Below are positions 25,501-36,600 of a stretch of 64,000 nt of DNA, piece by piece. The notes beneath the pieces are model-generated. The model ran no database searches, was not told the origin of the DNA, and worked only from the letters and a program-made list of their open reading frames with translations. How positions within the stretch are numbered: the stretch's first letter is position 1; every line of letters starts with the position of its first letter. The position numbers and the translations under genes were made by a program. Source of the stretch: Styela clava (lineage: Eukaryota > Chordata > Ascidiacea > Stolidobranchia > Styelidae); assembly GCF_964204865.1 (NCBI RefSeq), contig NC_135258.1, positions 18,724,583 through 18,788,582 of the forward strand, in the 5' to 3' direction.

Positions 25501-28120
25501 CGGAAGCGAAGTTACGAATTACGTAAAGTCGTAATTATTGGTCGAGCGCTTTCGCGATTGAAACGAGCTTACTTCAAAGCAGTCAATTTCGTCGATTGTA
25601 AAAAATTGAAAGTTTAAGTAGAAGAAGTTAGAGTTCCGGTATTCGCAGCCGTTTTTCTCTCTCTTGTTACGCAGATGGGGAAGGCATAACGCGTCATTTA
25701 CTAACCTATTATCAACTTATCTAGCATGGCCAATGTACATATTAACCGTAGATAAGGGATAGAATTGTGTTGAGTCCGATGAATATCACTCCTTGATATT
25801 TGTCTTTAACCTATGTCGCCGGCGTGTAGTACTGCCGGGAATATGAAAACCAAACTTCGATGTCCCATTCGGAATAGGAGTGGATTAAATTTGTTGTTAT
25901 GATAGGTTTAAATGTGTGAAAAAAATATCGCAATTACGGGGTCATTACGTAATCGATTTGGCCTATTCATTGATGTATATATTTATAGACTGTTTGCGTT
26001 TGACCATATTGTTTTTAGGCAAATGAATTTAAGTAGACAGCATCGAGGAAATGTTTTAGTAGCCAACCATCACTAACTTTTTATCAACTCGTACTCATAA
26101 TCCTTCAGCCGATGTGCCAACGTCTAAGGCCATTTATGGTGAATTGTCTTTCAATAGTTTGCAAATTTGCTTTAGGCAAAATTGTATCTAAATGTAACAT
26201 TCTTCTTGTACTCTCAACATTGAAAGTAAAAGCGTTATTGTTTTTTAATTTACGTCAGCTGGTTTCTGCAAGTGAAACAATGAAAGATTCTAGACCACCT
26301 ACCAGTGCCGGATCACGACCGGGCACAGGAACAAAATCTTCTTTGTCTCAAAATAGACTTAAAAGTTCTGGCAAGCATACTGGTGATGGAAGCAGGTATG
26401 TACTAAAATCTAAAATGTGAGGAACACTTCCTTTAATGCTTTGTCACATTTTGGCGTTATTCGTTTCTCCTAAATGCCTCGACTATTAGTGTGCTTAGCT
26501 GTCCGCGAATAACTTTTTTGAAACTGCCAGTGATTACAGTGTCCACTGTATGTAGTTTCTTGACTCTGTGTTTGGTTTTTGATTATTTCAAGCCTGGGGT
26601 TCACAATAGACTTGTCCCATAAGGTTTTTGTGTGGAATTTTCCGACATCTCTCATCCATAGAATCATAATCTCAGCTTGTTGCAGTGGACAAGAAGTTGT
26701 GTTGTAATATGCTAGTGGCCAGCATCCCAATGTTAGAAGATGTCATTCTGGAGTGGTTGCAGGACTCATAATGTAACTAATAAAAGCTTCAAAATTAAAA
26801 TCTGGCTCTCAGACATTGTGATATATACACGATGAATCTTTCTCGTAACTTGGTAATTTGTGCCATGATGAATGAGCCACATATAATTTTTATTACGGTA
26901 TATTCAATTTAAGAGTCCAGCTGCACACTAACACAAATGTATTTCTGTAACGTTTTGTCCAAGTCAGACGAAACGTTACAGAAATACATTTGTGTTAGTG
27001 TGCAGCTGGACTCTTAAATTGAATATAATAGTCATGTTTATTCCAGCTACAGCACCCTTGCAGTATACCCATACAGATCAACTAGCACAAAGGCATAGAG
27101 GAAAGATAGGGAGGTGGCCTCGCGCAACCCAACTTAAAGTATAAAGTGCAATTTAGTTAACTTCGAATCATGTTGTTGCATTTCTCTCTCAGGCCCACAA
27201 GTACATCATCTGTACGATCTGGGGGTTCTCGAAGCATAAGAAAGCTACCTGGTGATAAGGACAGCAGTAAAATTTTGGCAGAAAGAACTGGTGTCATCAG
27301 GAATGTGGCTCCTCCTATCAATCAGGATTTACCACAGCCATCAGTAGTAATGATGGATACAGATCCTGAAGGGTGAGGAACCTGATAGTGATTTATTTTA
27401 ATTACCTTGTGTATTTAAATAGTAATCTAAATACATAATATTTTGAATGTTTAAATTGAACAGAGATGAGTTGAGTTTTTTTAGTGGGCTATATTATGAT
27501 AATAGGTTGAAATCTCATGACCACTCTGGTAACCTAACATGGTTTTGATAATTAGGATGTGATGAGCCTCAAAAGTTATTATTATTTTTTCAAAGTCTGT
27601 AGCTTGTGCTTCTAGAAGGTTCATGCACGAAGATTGTGTTTAGAATGAGGGTATGGTAGATTTTGCAAATATTTAGCTGTGCTACCTTTATGCCACCATT
27701 TAAGTTTATAATTAGAGTATTCGTATAGTAATGTGTTTCGCCAAAATATAGAATATGCAATTCAGCATTGTGTGTTGTTCCCAATCTCATTTTTATTCTT
27801 AGAGCGCTAACTTTGTCTTTACGCTATCATTACTCCTTTTTAGAAATCCAGTATACATAATGACATATCAATATCCATTTAGAATCAAAGAATATACTAC
27901 TGTCTTCAGTAGTCGACCCCGTATCTTGCGTACCCCAGATGTTTCCAACCTTACCCCACGTGGAGCTCCACCACCCTTGAATCCAACCTATTCTTACACC
28001 GAACCTCGTTCAAGACCAAGCTCATCTTCATCATGGCGAGGCTCCAAAGGAAGTTCAGGGAATACCAATGTGAACTCACACATGTCTGATATGTCGTCAT
28101 CAAGCAGAAGACAAAAATAG
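4554..28120 (+). CDS. ARMC9: ARMC9 (LisH and armadillo repeats), 18 coding exons
   Basis: ARMC9 is a ciliary base and tip protein, linked in humans to Joubert syndrome. Exons: 4554-4730, 4962-5132, 5858-5915, 7970-8067, 8499-8591, 13391-13516, 13607-13824, 14306-14434, 15064-15239, 16776-16934, 22807-22958, 23697-23827, 24281-24422, 24801-24926, 25257-25442, 26259-26395, 27193-27372, 27844-28120. All phases match and sum to 911 codons plus TAG (human about 820). Exon 1 carries the LisH motif (L-L-R-E-Y-L-V-F-A). Exon 4 has the family block [11 protein letters not shown], exon 7 A-E-L-V-D-S-L and D-F-T-R-P-G-T-A-S, exons 10-12 the armadillo region ([14 protein letters not shown]), exon 13 an Asp/Glu-rich stretch, and exon 14 E-L-S-G-E-K and E-Y-L-G-I-M-T-N. 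The C-terminal exons are Ser/Pro/Arg-rich and weakly conserved. ATG 4554 is preferred over the upstream in-frame GTG. The donor after exon 12 (GTTGTT) is weak. Confidence 0.9.
5926..7622. mobile_element. Degraded DNA transposon, intron 3 of ARMC9
   Basis: The phrase GGGGTA-ATTGAGTA and close variants occur near 5926-5967, 6290, 7420 and, inverted, at about 7590-7622. That gives G-rich ends pointing outward on both sides of a 1.7-kb block. The block contains a decayed plus-strand reading (about 6925-7170, including [12 protein letters not shown]) that may be transposase debris. I found no clear target duplication, and the superfamily is not assigned. Confidence 0.35.
7715..7850 (-). mobile_element. 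SINE family A fragment
   Basis: Read on the minus strand, this matches the body of the SINE at 24958-25130: an ATCCCATRCCC word, then a TAATTTAATTGAGTAGGC word, then GATTCCGGTCATTCC. The tRNA-like head is eroded. Confidence 0.55.
8318..8432 (-). mobile_element. SINE family A fragment
   Basis: The minus strand carries a B-box-like GAGTTCAAATCC followed by AATGCCCACC, AAATAAATTAGGTGGGC and GATTCTGGTTATTC. This is the same order as the other family A copies in this window. Confidence 0.6.
9253..12030. mobile_element. Third nested element, G-rich ends
   Basis: The left end reads CAGGCGCGCAGCCAGG followed by a G-run. The right end reverse-complemented reads CCGTGGCGCAGCCAGG, also preceded by a C-run. 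No convincing target duplication is seen, so the boundaries are approximate. The interior is the 1-kb tandem duplication described separately. Confidence 0.5.
9465..11535. repeat. About 1.04-kb diverged tandem duplication
   Basis: The block from about 9465 to 10500 and the block from about 10503 to 11535 run in parallel. Both start near GTAACTCGCGGTTGC, pass through CTCGTTATCGCCGTTA, TTAAAAGAGCCGAC, TTTGATCCGTATTTTT and GGCACACGAAATTTTGCG, and end near TTGCCGCTTTTCAA. Shorter sub-repeats (for example GTTAAAAGAGCCG at about 9352, 9747 and 10786) show an older internal structure. No long reading frame is present. Confidence 0.75.
15667..15845 (-). pseudogene. Pogo transposase acidic C-terminal tail
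   Basis: Downstream of the N-terminal part, in another frame, the minus strand reads an acidic stretch ([11 protein letters not shown], then [11 protein letters not shown], ending E-S-D-F-E-E-F and TGA). Such acidic tails are usual in pogo/Tigger transposases. Its presence right after the truncated N-terminus shows that the catalytic domain was lost by an internal deletion that also shifted the frame. Confidence 0.6.
15842..16285 (-). pseudogene. Pogo transposase N-terminal DNA-binding part
   Basis: The 147-residue frame starts M-A-R-Q-K-R-S-A-Y and continues [12 protein letters not shown], then [11 protein letters not shown], resembling the Brinker-type helix-turn-helix in POGK and pogo transposases. 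A CENP-B-type half follows ([12 protein letters not shown], then [14 protein letters not shown]). It stops after K-F-F-K-D-G-H, where a DDE catalytic domain of about 200 residues should begin. The start lies just inside the right inverted repeat, as expected for an intact promoter-proximal part. A domesticated DNA-binding protein is possible but unlikely, given that the element ends are still present. Confidence 0.8.
19150..19700. repeat. 104-bp minisatellite, five units
   Basis: The word CGTGACGCC and its variants (CATGACACC, CACGACACC, CAGGACACC, CACGGCAACC) fall at 19202, 19309, 19413, 19517 and 19620, a spacing of 103-107 bases. Each is followed by CGAAAATACAAGGTTATATCGC and TTTTGTTACATTT-type words. 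The array lies inside the hAT element. Confidence 0.85.
21007..21330. repeat. 165-bp direct tandem duplication
   Basis: ATGATCCACCCTGTAACT begins at 21007 and again at 21172. The two units are almost identical, apart from a short deletion near ACACCCTGACACCGTG in the second unit. The duplication lies inside the hAT element. Confidence 0.9.
24090..24200 (-). mobile_element. SINE family A fragment
   Basis: The minus strand shows a degenerate B-box-like word followed by TATGCCTCTC, a TAATAAATTGGGTAGGC-like word and GAAAATCAGAAAAAT. The order matches the other family A copies. It lies in ARMC9 intron 12. Confidence 0.5.
24958..25130 (+). mobile_element. SINE family A, best copy
   Basis: A tRNA-like head has an A-box-like CTAGCGGTTAAAGCG (about 24973) and a weak B-box-like ATTTGAATCCC. 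It is followed by CATGCCCTCATCTCACCC, TATAATAAATTGAGTAGGC and CTGGGAAC. It lies in ARMC9 intron 14 in the sense orientation. Four more fragments in this window share the body. Confidence 0.65.
25456..25965. mobile_element. Short hAT element (T-A-G-G-C ends) in ARMC9 intron 15
   Basis: An exact 8-bp duplication TTCATTGA (25448-25455 and 25966-25973) flanks a 510-bp element starting TAGGCTTGTACGTAA. The right end is eroded to GGCCTA. It is an internally deleted relative of the element at 45718-47705, with which it shares about 250 bases at each side. Confidence 0.85.
26899..27027. repeat. Near-perfect 129-bp hairpin (foldback MITE)
   Basis: A 57-base left arm (26899-26955) is exactly reverse-complementary to 26971-27027, with a loop of about 15 bases around TGTCCAAGTCAGACG. 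It lies in ARMC9 intron 16 and would form an almost perfectly paired RNA stem on either strand. Its ends contain TATA, which would fit a TA-targeting MITE. Confidence 0.9.
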
Positions 28121-28915
28121 ATCAGAATTTATATATTTGATCTGGGTAGAATCTTTTCATGCAATTCTCTGCATTTCAATTGATCTTACCTCGTTAAGTT
28201 TAACATGAATCATGATTTCACTGCAAAAATAGGATATAGTAATGGAAAAATTATAATCTCGATTATCTGATTTCATAGAAATGGATTAATAACTTAGGAG
28301 GTAAATTCTTTATATTTATTTTACTAATTCCATCCTGCAACAGTATTGACCCATAAAAACTATTTCCAAAAATTACACATACCGTAATATATTGTGTCTT
28401 GTATTTGTGCCTTTTAGTTTGTTTTATTTTGTTCTTGAGCTTATGTAGTTTATAAGTGTGAAGTTTTTATCAGCACTAGCTTTTTTTTAAATCTTTTTGA
28501 AAAGTGGCATTGTGAAAGTGTGCATATTTTTTTGTGTTTGTAATCTACCACTGTTATATACATATATGTTTTTTACATAAGCTGGAATTCATATAAAATG
28601 GTAGCTAGCTACCGTTATCTACTTGTTTCATTGTGAAACTCTTTTGCTTATTGTATTTGACTTTCCATTATTTCTGAACCAAAATATATATTCTACTGAA
28701 GATTTTTGAACAATTCTAGATCTATATTTTTGTACCGTTTGTTATAAGTATAAGTTGAGTGCTCGTTTTTTCTATAGAACTGTTTTGTTAACACTTTTGT
28801 TAAAAGTAATCTCTTCTGATATCCACAGTTATACATAATTCTGTATATGAAATCTTGCATGCAAAATATGTTCCTTACATATAGTTGTTTGAAAATGTAT
28901 GGTATGCTTCTATGG
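28121..28915 (+). other. ARMC9 3' UTR and downstream flank (unit 1)
   Basis: A+T-rich sequence follows the stop codon, with no gene and no second splice structure. No canonical AATAAA stands out close to the stop codon. The frames on the minus strand here show no family resemblance. Confidence 0.5.
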
Positions 28916-29661
28916 CATGGGTGGGCAACCGGGCGATGCTTCACTGAATTATAGTAACAAAAAAGCTGTTTTGGCGATTATATTCTTTACGTAACAGAAT
29001 TTATTGTGAGACAGGTATAGACTAAATTATTATATAATTCACAATCACTCGTTTAATGAGCCTATAATTTAATTATAATTAGACAAATGGCAACAAAACG
29101 CAGCGGTGTAGAAAATATTCATGGAATTTTTTGAGATGCAATGCAATGAGGAAATAAATTTATATTCTATTCAAGATATGTATCACTGCTTTATTTTTAT
29201 TATAAAAAGTATCTTCTTCATGGAAAACACCATCCAAATTTTACAAACCATTCGAAAAAAAATCACATCACAATCACACAAGTACATATGCATGCGAACA
29301 ATTGTTTTCGAAAATGAACATTCAACGGTTGAAACTAGGATCGCAATCAGATCTTCACAAAGGGAAGCTAATTTTTTGCAAGGTTATATAAAATGATCAT
29401 TGTGGTGTAACCTTAGAATTGGATACTAACTAATACGCTGTGTGTGTAGATAGTGATTGCTGTGTCACAATGGTGTAGCTATTCGATCAGTGGCTATGGA
29501 TGGAGGAATTCCGCAGCGACCTTTGACTCCCAGTCATCATCGAACTACTGGAGGTGGAGGGGATACATCACAACTTCACAGTGGTAGTATGGATGTAATT
29601 GAAGAACGTATCGAAAACATGAGCTTGTCCATGTCATATCCTAGCACTGTGAGTTCATTGA

Positions 29662-30171
29662 TAGGCTTGTACGTAATTTACGGATTTACGGAATTATTTT
29701 GAGTTACGGAAGCGAAGTTACGAATTACGTAAAGTCGTAATTATTGGTCGAGCGCTTTCGCGATTGAAACGAGCTTACTTCAAAGCAGTCAATTTCGTCG
29801 ATTGTAAAAAATTGAAAGTTTAAGTAGAAGAAGTTAGAGTTCCGGTATTCGCAGCCGTTTTTCTCTCTCTTGTTACGCAGATGGGGAAGGCATAACGCGT
29901 CATTTACTAACCTATTATCAACTTATCTAGCATGGCCAATGTACATATTAACCGTAGATAAGGGATAGAATTGTGTTGAGTCCGATGAATATCACTCCTT
30001 GATATTTGTCTTTAACCTATGTCGCCGGCGTGTAGTACTGCCGGGAATATGAAAACCAAACTTCGATGTCCCATTCGGAATAGGAGTGGATTAAATTTGT
30101 TGTTATGATAGGTTTAAATGTGTGAAAAAAATATCGCAATTACGGGGTCATTACGTAATCGATTTGGCCTA
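29662..30171. mobile_element. Unit 2 copy of the short T-A-G-G-C hAT element
   Basis: This is the same 510-bp element as at 25456-25965, carried along by the tandem duplication (+4206). It is not an independent insertion. Confidence 0.9.
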
Positions 30172-31104
30172 TTCATTGATGTATATATTTATAGACTGTT
30201 TGCGTTTGACCATATTGTTTTTAGGCAAATGAATTTAAGTAGACAGCATCGAGGAAATGTTTTAGTAGCCAACCATCACTAACTTTTTATCAACTCGTAC
30301 TCATAATCCTTCAGCCGATGTGCCAACGTCTAAGGCCATTTATGGTGAATTGTCTTTCAATAGTTTGCAAATTTGCTTTAGGCAAAATTGTATCTAAATG
30401 TAACATTCTTCTTGTACTCTCAACATTGAAAGTAAAAGCGTTATTGTTTTTTAATTTACGTCAGCTGGTTTCTGCAAGTGAAACAATGAAAGATTCTAGA
30501 CCACCTACCAGTGCCGGATCACGACCGGGCACAGGAACAAAATCTTCTTTGTCTCAAAATAGACTTAAAAGTTCTGGCAAGCATACTGGTGATGGAAGCA
30601 GGTATGTACTAAAATCTAAAATGTGAGGAACACTTCCTTTAATGCTTTGTCACATTTTGGCGTTATTCGTTTCTCCTAAATGCCTCGACTATTAGTGTGC
30701 TTAGCTGTCCGCGAATAACTTTTTTGAAACTGCCAGTGATTACAGTGTCCACTGTATGTAGTTTCTTGACTCTGTGTTTGGTTTTTGATTATTTCAAGCC
30801 TGGGGTTCACAATAGACTTGTCCCATAAGGTTTTTGTGTGGAATTTTCCGACATCTCTCATCCATAGAATCATAATCTCAGCTTGTTGCAGTGGACAAGA
30901 AGTTGTGTTGTAATATGCTAGTGGCCAGCATCCCAATGTTAGAAGATGTCATTCTGGAGTGGTTGCAGGACTCATAATGTAACTAATAAAAGCTTCAAAA
31001 TTAAAATCTGGCTCTCAGACATTGTGATATATACACGATGAATCTTTCTCGTAACTTGGTAATTTGTGCCATGATGAATGAGCCACATATAATTTTTATT
31101 ACGG

Positions 31105-31233
31105 TATATTCAATTTAAGAGTCCAGCTGCACACTAACACAAATGTATTTCTGTAACGTTTTGTCCAAGTCAGACGAAACGTTACAGAAATACATTTGTG
31201 TTAGTGTGCAGCTGGACTCTTAAATTGAATATA
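31105..31233. repeat. Unit 2 copy of the 129-bp hairpin
   Basis: This is the same foldback as at 26899-27027, duplicated at +4206. Confidence 0.9.
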
Positions 31234-33682
31234 ATAGTCATGTTTATTCCAGCTACAGCACCCTTGCAGTATACCCATACAGATCAACTAGCACAAAGGC
31301 ATAGAGGAAAGATAGGGAGGTGGCCTCGCGCAACCCAACTTAAAGTATAAAGTGCAATTTAGTTAACTTCGAATCATGTTGTTGCATTTCTCTCTCAGGC
31401 CCACAAGTACATCATCTGTACGATCTGGGGGTTCTCGAAGCATAAGAAAGCTACCTGGTGATAAGGACAGCAGTAAAATTTTGGCAGAAAGAACTGGTGT
31501 CATCAGGAATGTGGCTCCTCCTATCAATCAGGATTTACCACAGCCATCAGTAGTAATGATGGATACAGATCCTGAAGGGTGAGGAACCTGATAGTGATTT
31601 ATTTTAATTACCTTGTGTATTTAAATAGTAATCTAAATACATAATATTTTGAATGTTTAAATTGAACAGAGATGAGTTGAGTTTTTTTAGTGGGCTATAT
31701 TATGATAATAGGTTGAAATCTCATGACCACTCTGGTAACCTAACATGGTTTTGATAATTAGGATGTGATGAGCCTCAAAAGTTATTATTATTTTTTCAAA
31801 GTCTGTAGCTTGTGCTTCTAGAAGGTTCATGCACGAAGATTGTGTTTAGAATGAGGGTATGGTAGATTTTGCAAATATTTAGCTGTGCTACCTTTATGCC
31901 ACCATTTAAGTTTATAATTAGAGTATTCGTATAGTAATGTGTTTCGCCAAAATATAGAATATGCAATTCAGCATTGTGTGTTGTTCCCAATCTCATTTTT
32001 ATTCTTAGAGCGCTAACTTTGTCTTTACGCTATCATTACTCCTTTTTAGAAATCCAGTATACATAATGACATATCAATATCCATTTAGAATCAAAGAATA
32101 TACTACTGTCTTCAGTAGTCGACCCCGTATCTTGCGTACCCCAGATGTTTCCAACCTTACCCCACGTGGAGCTCCACCACCCTTGAATCCAACCTATTCT
32201 TACACCGAACCTCGTTCAAGACCAAGCTCATCTTCATCATGGCGAGGCTCCAAAGGAAGTTCAGGGAATACCAATGTGAACTCACACATGTCTGATATGT
32301 CGTCATCAAGCAGAAGACAAAAATAGATCAGAATTTATATATTTGATCTGGGTAGAATCTTTTCATGCAATTCTCTGCATTTCAATTGATCTTACCTCGT
32401 TAAGTTTAACATGAATCATGATTTCACTGCAAAAATAGGATATAGTAATGGAAAAATTATAATCTCGATTATCTGATTTCATAGAAATGGATTAATAACT
32501 TAGGAGGTAAATTCTTTATATTTATTTTACTAATTCCATCCTGCAACAGTATTGACCCATAAAAACTATTTCCAAAAATTACACATACCGTAATATATTG
32601 TGTCTTGTATTTGTGCCTTTTAGTTTGTTTTATTTTGTTCTTGAGCTTATGTAGTTTATAAGTGTGAAGTTTTTATCAGCACTAGCTTTTTTTTAAATCT
32701 TTTTGAAAAGTGGCATTGTGAAAGTGTGCATATTTTTTTGTGTTTGTAATCTACCACTGTTATATACATATATGTTTTTTACATAAGCTGGAATTCATAT
32801 AAAATGGTAGCTAGCTACCGTTATCTACTTGTTTCATTGTGAAACTCTTTTGCTTATTGTATTTGACTTTCCATTATTTCTGAACCAAAATATATATTCT
32901 ACTGAAGATTTTTGAACAATTCTAGATCTATATTTTTGTACCGTTTGTTATAAGTATAAGTTGAGTGCTCGTTTTTTCTATAGAACTGTTTTGTTAACAC
33001 TTTTGTTAAAAGTAATCTCTTCTGATATCCACAGTTATACATAATTCTGTATATGAAATCTTGCATGCAAAATATGTTCCTTACATATAGTTGTTTGAAA
33101 ATGTATGGTATGCTTCTATGGCATGGGTGGGCAACCGGGCGATGCTTCACTGAATTATAGTAACAAAAAAGCTGTTTTGGCGATTATATTCTTTACGTAA
33201 CAGAATTTATTGTGAGACAGGTATAGACTAAATTATTATATAATTCACAATCACTCGTTTAATGAGCCTATAATTTAATTATAATTAGACAAATGGCAAC
33301 AAAACGCAGCGGTGTAGAAAATATTCATGGAATTTTTTGAGATGCAATGCAATGAGGAAATAAATTTATATTCTATTCAAGATATGTATCACTGCTTTAT
33401 TTTTATTATAAAAAGTATCTTCTTCATGGAAAACACCATCCAAATTTTACAAACCATTCGAAAAAAAATCACATCACAATCACACAAGTACATATGCATG
33501 CGAACAATTGTTTTCGAAAATGAACATTCAACGGTTGAAACTAGGATCGCAATCAGATCTTCACAAAGGGAAGCTAATTTTTTGCAAGGTTATATAAAAT
33601 GATCATTGTGGTGTAACCTTAGAATTGGATACTAACTAATACGCTGTGTGTGTAGATAGTGATTGCTGTGTCACAATGGTGT

Positions 33683-36600
33683 CGCAGCAACCATCTTTTG
33701 TTGTATAAAAGTTGCATATTGGAGATTCGAAAGATGATAATGATACCTCAAAAATGTTGGTAGCTCAAGTCATTCGTGTCCAAAACTGCATCCGAATGCC
33801 GATTAAAGCGTTTTTTTTTCACGGATTTTTGCCGAAATTGACATAGCCTACATTATGAACTAGCGCCATTTTGATATGAGTTTTAATGAAATGTACTGAA
33901 TTCAAGATGTAACGGTCATTGACATGTCCAGTAAAAAATATATCTGCGCGAAGCTACACGCGGCTGAGCCATTTCACGAGTTGTTTAAACATGTAAGATT
34001 GTATATCTTCGATGGACTATCGTAGTTTCAATATTTTTTCTTCATTAGTAAGCTGGGTACTAGAAAGATTTTATCATATATAACTATTGTAGAGGACCTT
34101 CGGCGAACAGCTCCACCGAACCCACGTTTAAAACACTGACCTAAAGGTATCGTATGCTATCTCAATGCAATGAATTACGCCATGCGTGTCATATGTGTAA
34201 TGCTAATTACAAGTTTTTATTAACACATCAAAAACTGTTGAGTATATCATAAGAGAATTTTAAATATTTGTTCCCGCGAAAAAATAGGGCATTTTGACTT
34301 TTTAGAGCGTCCTCGAGAACACAAAATTTTCAACGAAAAAGGAGGACGAATCTTCCAAAATGAGGACGTATGGTCACCCTAATTAAATGTCACTTTTGTA
34401 AAAAAATTTCTTCAAGTATGTGCGGCCCGCCAATGACTTGCAACCCTTAATTTTGACCCGCGAGCGACAAAAGGTTGCCGGCCCCTGCTCTATGGGGTAT
34501 GTGGCTTAGACATTTTTTCAAGGATGAGCTCTGGTCAACCGGGTTTTCACTAGTAACGGTATTTATAGAGAATATTGGTAATTTTGAAGTATCAATGTCA
34601 AATATTCGCATTTTTATACAAAATTATATTGTTCTTTGACAAAGTCGAAAATATTGTGAGTGATGTATTCTCCATCCGAGACTGGTGCTCGTTAATATTT
34701 TCATTCAAAAATATTTCTGTCCCTAACTCTGTATTTTTGGTTAATGTTGCTTTGCCATGGATATTTATATTATTCTAATTTTTATTTCAAACAATCTGTC
34801 TGTACTATCATATTGGCATCTGTCAGTCGTGGCTTGTATCTACTTTCAGCCTTCTTGCGCAATTCTGGCTGTGTTATCAATGACATCACGAGTTAAACTT
34901 TGGGTTGAAAATCCCATGCGCACCATCTTACCCAAGGTGTAATACATTGGATAGCCAGGAGTGGGCAACATTCACAAGTCAGAAATATGCGTATCGCACT
35001 GTAACGAAGATTAACCGCAATCGAGTTGCAATACCGCCAACGCAGCAACAAACATTTGACCATTGTGATGTAAGATTTGTCGCTTGACTGATTTAAAATT
35101 CCACGCAACAACGATGTTCATACCAAAGCATAACTTGTCTTAATCACTGATAAAAACTTTATTAACAGCTTAATAAATTTCAAAAAAAAATGTTGCACTA
35201 CAGTTTTTCTTAGTAAATTTGGGTAATAATTAATGTTGTCCAGAAGAGCCGCGTAAAAACTCTCGCGAGCCGCGGTTTTCCGAACGTTGGGATGGGCGAT
35301 GACGAACCAGAAAGATATCGTTTCTTCCAAAAATAGTAGCTCCACCCAGTATGTTCCCCAGCTTTTTATTTTAGGGGGGGTGTTTCGAAATTTAGGGGGG
35401 TGGTAAATAATATTTAAGAAAAGATGTACATGAGGGGCCCCCCAAGTTGATTGACGGCGAGCCAAAATCCACAGCAGAATAAAATTGTAGGGCCAGAAAA
35501 GGGGAGCGAGGAAAAGTGCGGGACGACACGGCTGGGGTTCAGGGCGCGCTTTAGCGCCCTGAGAAAATTTTGAGAAATAGGCACCAAAATAGGCTCTAAG
35601 CTTGATTTTAGATACACCTAACATCGCAGTTTGTTATGTAATGAAATCAATAATTATAATATTTAGCTGATAGAATTCCCGGGGAATAGATAACAAGCAC
35701 GGCTTTCAACCGTAAATATATACTACTAGGTTTCAACAAGTAATTTGCAACTGATAGTGACTAATGAAGTTACTTGCTCATCTGGCATTGTATGAATGGC
35801 TTGTTTTGTTACACATTTCACATTTTTTTGAACATGTGTGTTTGACTTTTGTATGAATTAAGCAATGAATTAAATTTTGAAATACGCGCGTCAATTGATC
35901 ATAATGGCGCATAATGTTGTATTCCTTCAGAACTTCACTCAAGTTCGGCGGGCCATTTTAAATCGTCACGCCGGCCGTAATTGGCCCGCAGACTGCGGTT
36001 TAGAACCCCTCATCTACACTGATAAATATGCCATACTCGTTATATTTGAATACAATTATACTTGAGTTAGGAAATAAAGTGTGAAATCGCACCTCAAAAT
36101 TAGGGGGGGTGTTTGAAATTTTAGGGGGGGGTGTTCACCCCCTATAGGGGGGGTGTAGGGAAATCACTGGCTCCACCCATATCGCTAGATATCAGTGACG
36201 CTTGTACATGGTCTTGTTTGGAACGGGAGGCATGAATAAGCATCGTTTGAAAACAGAGGCGGATTGTTCAGAGCGAAAGGCAAGTTTAAGCATTGTCTAA
36301 AAACAATGTGTTTCGGCACCTCCGCTAAACGCAACCATGGGTGAACAAAATATCGCTTGAGAAGATCAGACTGGACCCCAATTATATCAAAAGTTTATAA
36401 CTAACATTCTAAACATTGGATTTATTAACATTACATTACAACGGGGAGGCATGGTAGGTTGATAGCACATATTTGTGAATTAGCATGATGCCAATTAATT
36501 GTGGCAATGCCATAATAGTTAGGTTTTTATCAAAATACTACTACTGAAATTTTTATTGTGAATGTGTCATCGTTTTTGCACATTGTGAACTATGCGGTTA

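Larger units (their letters stand above)
29477..32326 (+). pseudogene. Duplicated ARMC9 exons 15-18 (5'-truncated)
   Basis: Copies of ARMC9 exon 15 (from its 15th base; 29477-29648), exon 16 (30465-30601), exon 17 (31399-31578) and exon 18 (32050-32326) lie in order with unchanged splice sites. The acceptor and first 14 bases of exon 15 are missing, replaced by the transposon sequence TGGTGT. Exons 16-18 keep their acceptors and could be reached only by transcription reading past the unit 1 terminator. The copy has no promoter of its own that I can see, so a functional protein is unlikely. Confidence 0.85.
25271..33682 (+). repeat. 4,206-bp direct tandem duplication of the ARMC9 3' end
   Basis: Unit 1 is 25271-29476 and unit 2 is 29477-33682. 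Every frame, repeat and splice site in unit 1 recurs at +4206 in unit 2, and I saw no base differences in the stretches compared. Unit 1 begins 14 bases into ARMC9 exon 15. The junction (TGGTGT|AGCTATTC) shows no obvious microhomology with either outer breakpoint. It is either a very young duplication or an assembly duplication. Confidence 0.97.
28916..34487. mobile_element. hAT element split by the 4.2-kb duplication
   Basis: The left end begins CATGGGTGGGCAACC at 28916. The right end, reverse-complemented, begins CAGGGGCCGGCAACC at 34487. The flanks TTCTATGG (28908-28915) and CTCTATGG (34488-34495) agree at 7 of 8. Removing one duplicated unit leaves a 1,366-bp element (28916-29476 joined to 33683-34487), so the duplication breakpoint fell inside this transposon and its left end is now present twice (also at 33122). 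A related element is at 44332-45431. Confidence 0.75.

Noticed and set aside
35118..35624. Minus-strand frame of 168 codons
   Set aside because: It runs through G-run-containing transposon debris, is compositionally odd and matches nothing I recognise.
34957..36020. A complete hAT element with CAGGAGTGGGCAAC as left end
   Set aside because: The left end looks plausible and a TTCTAAACC-type right end exists near 36005, but the inverted repeats do not pair well and no target duplication is present.
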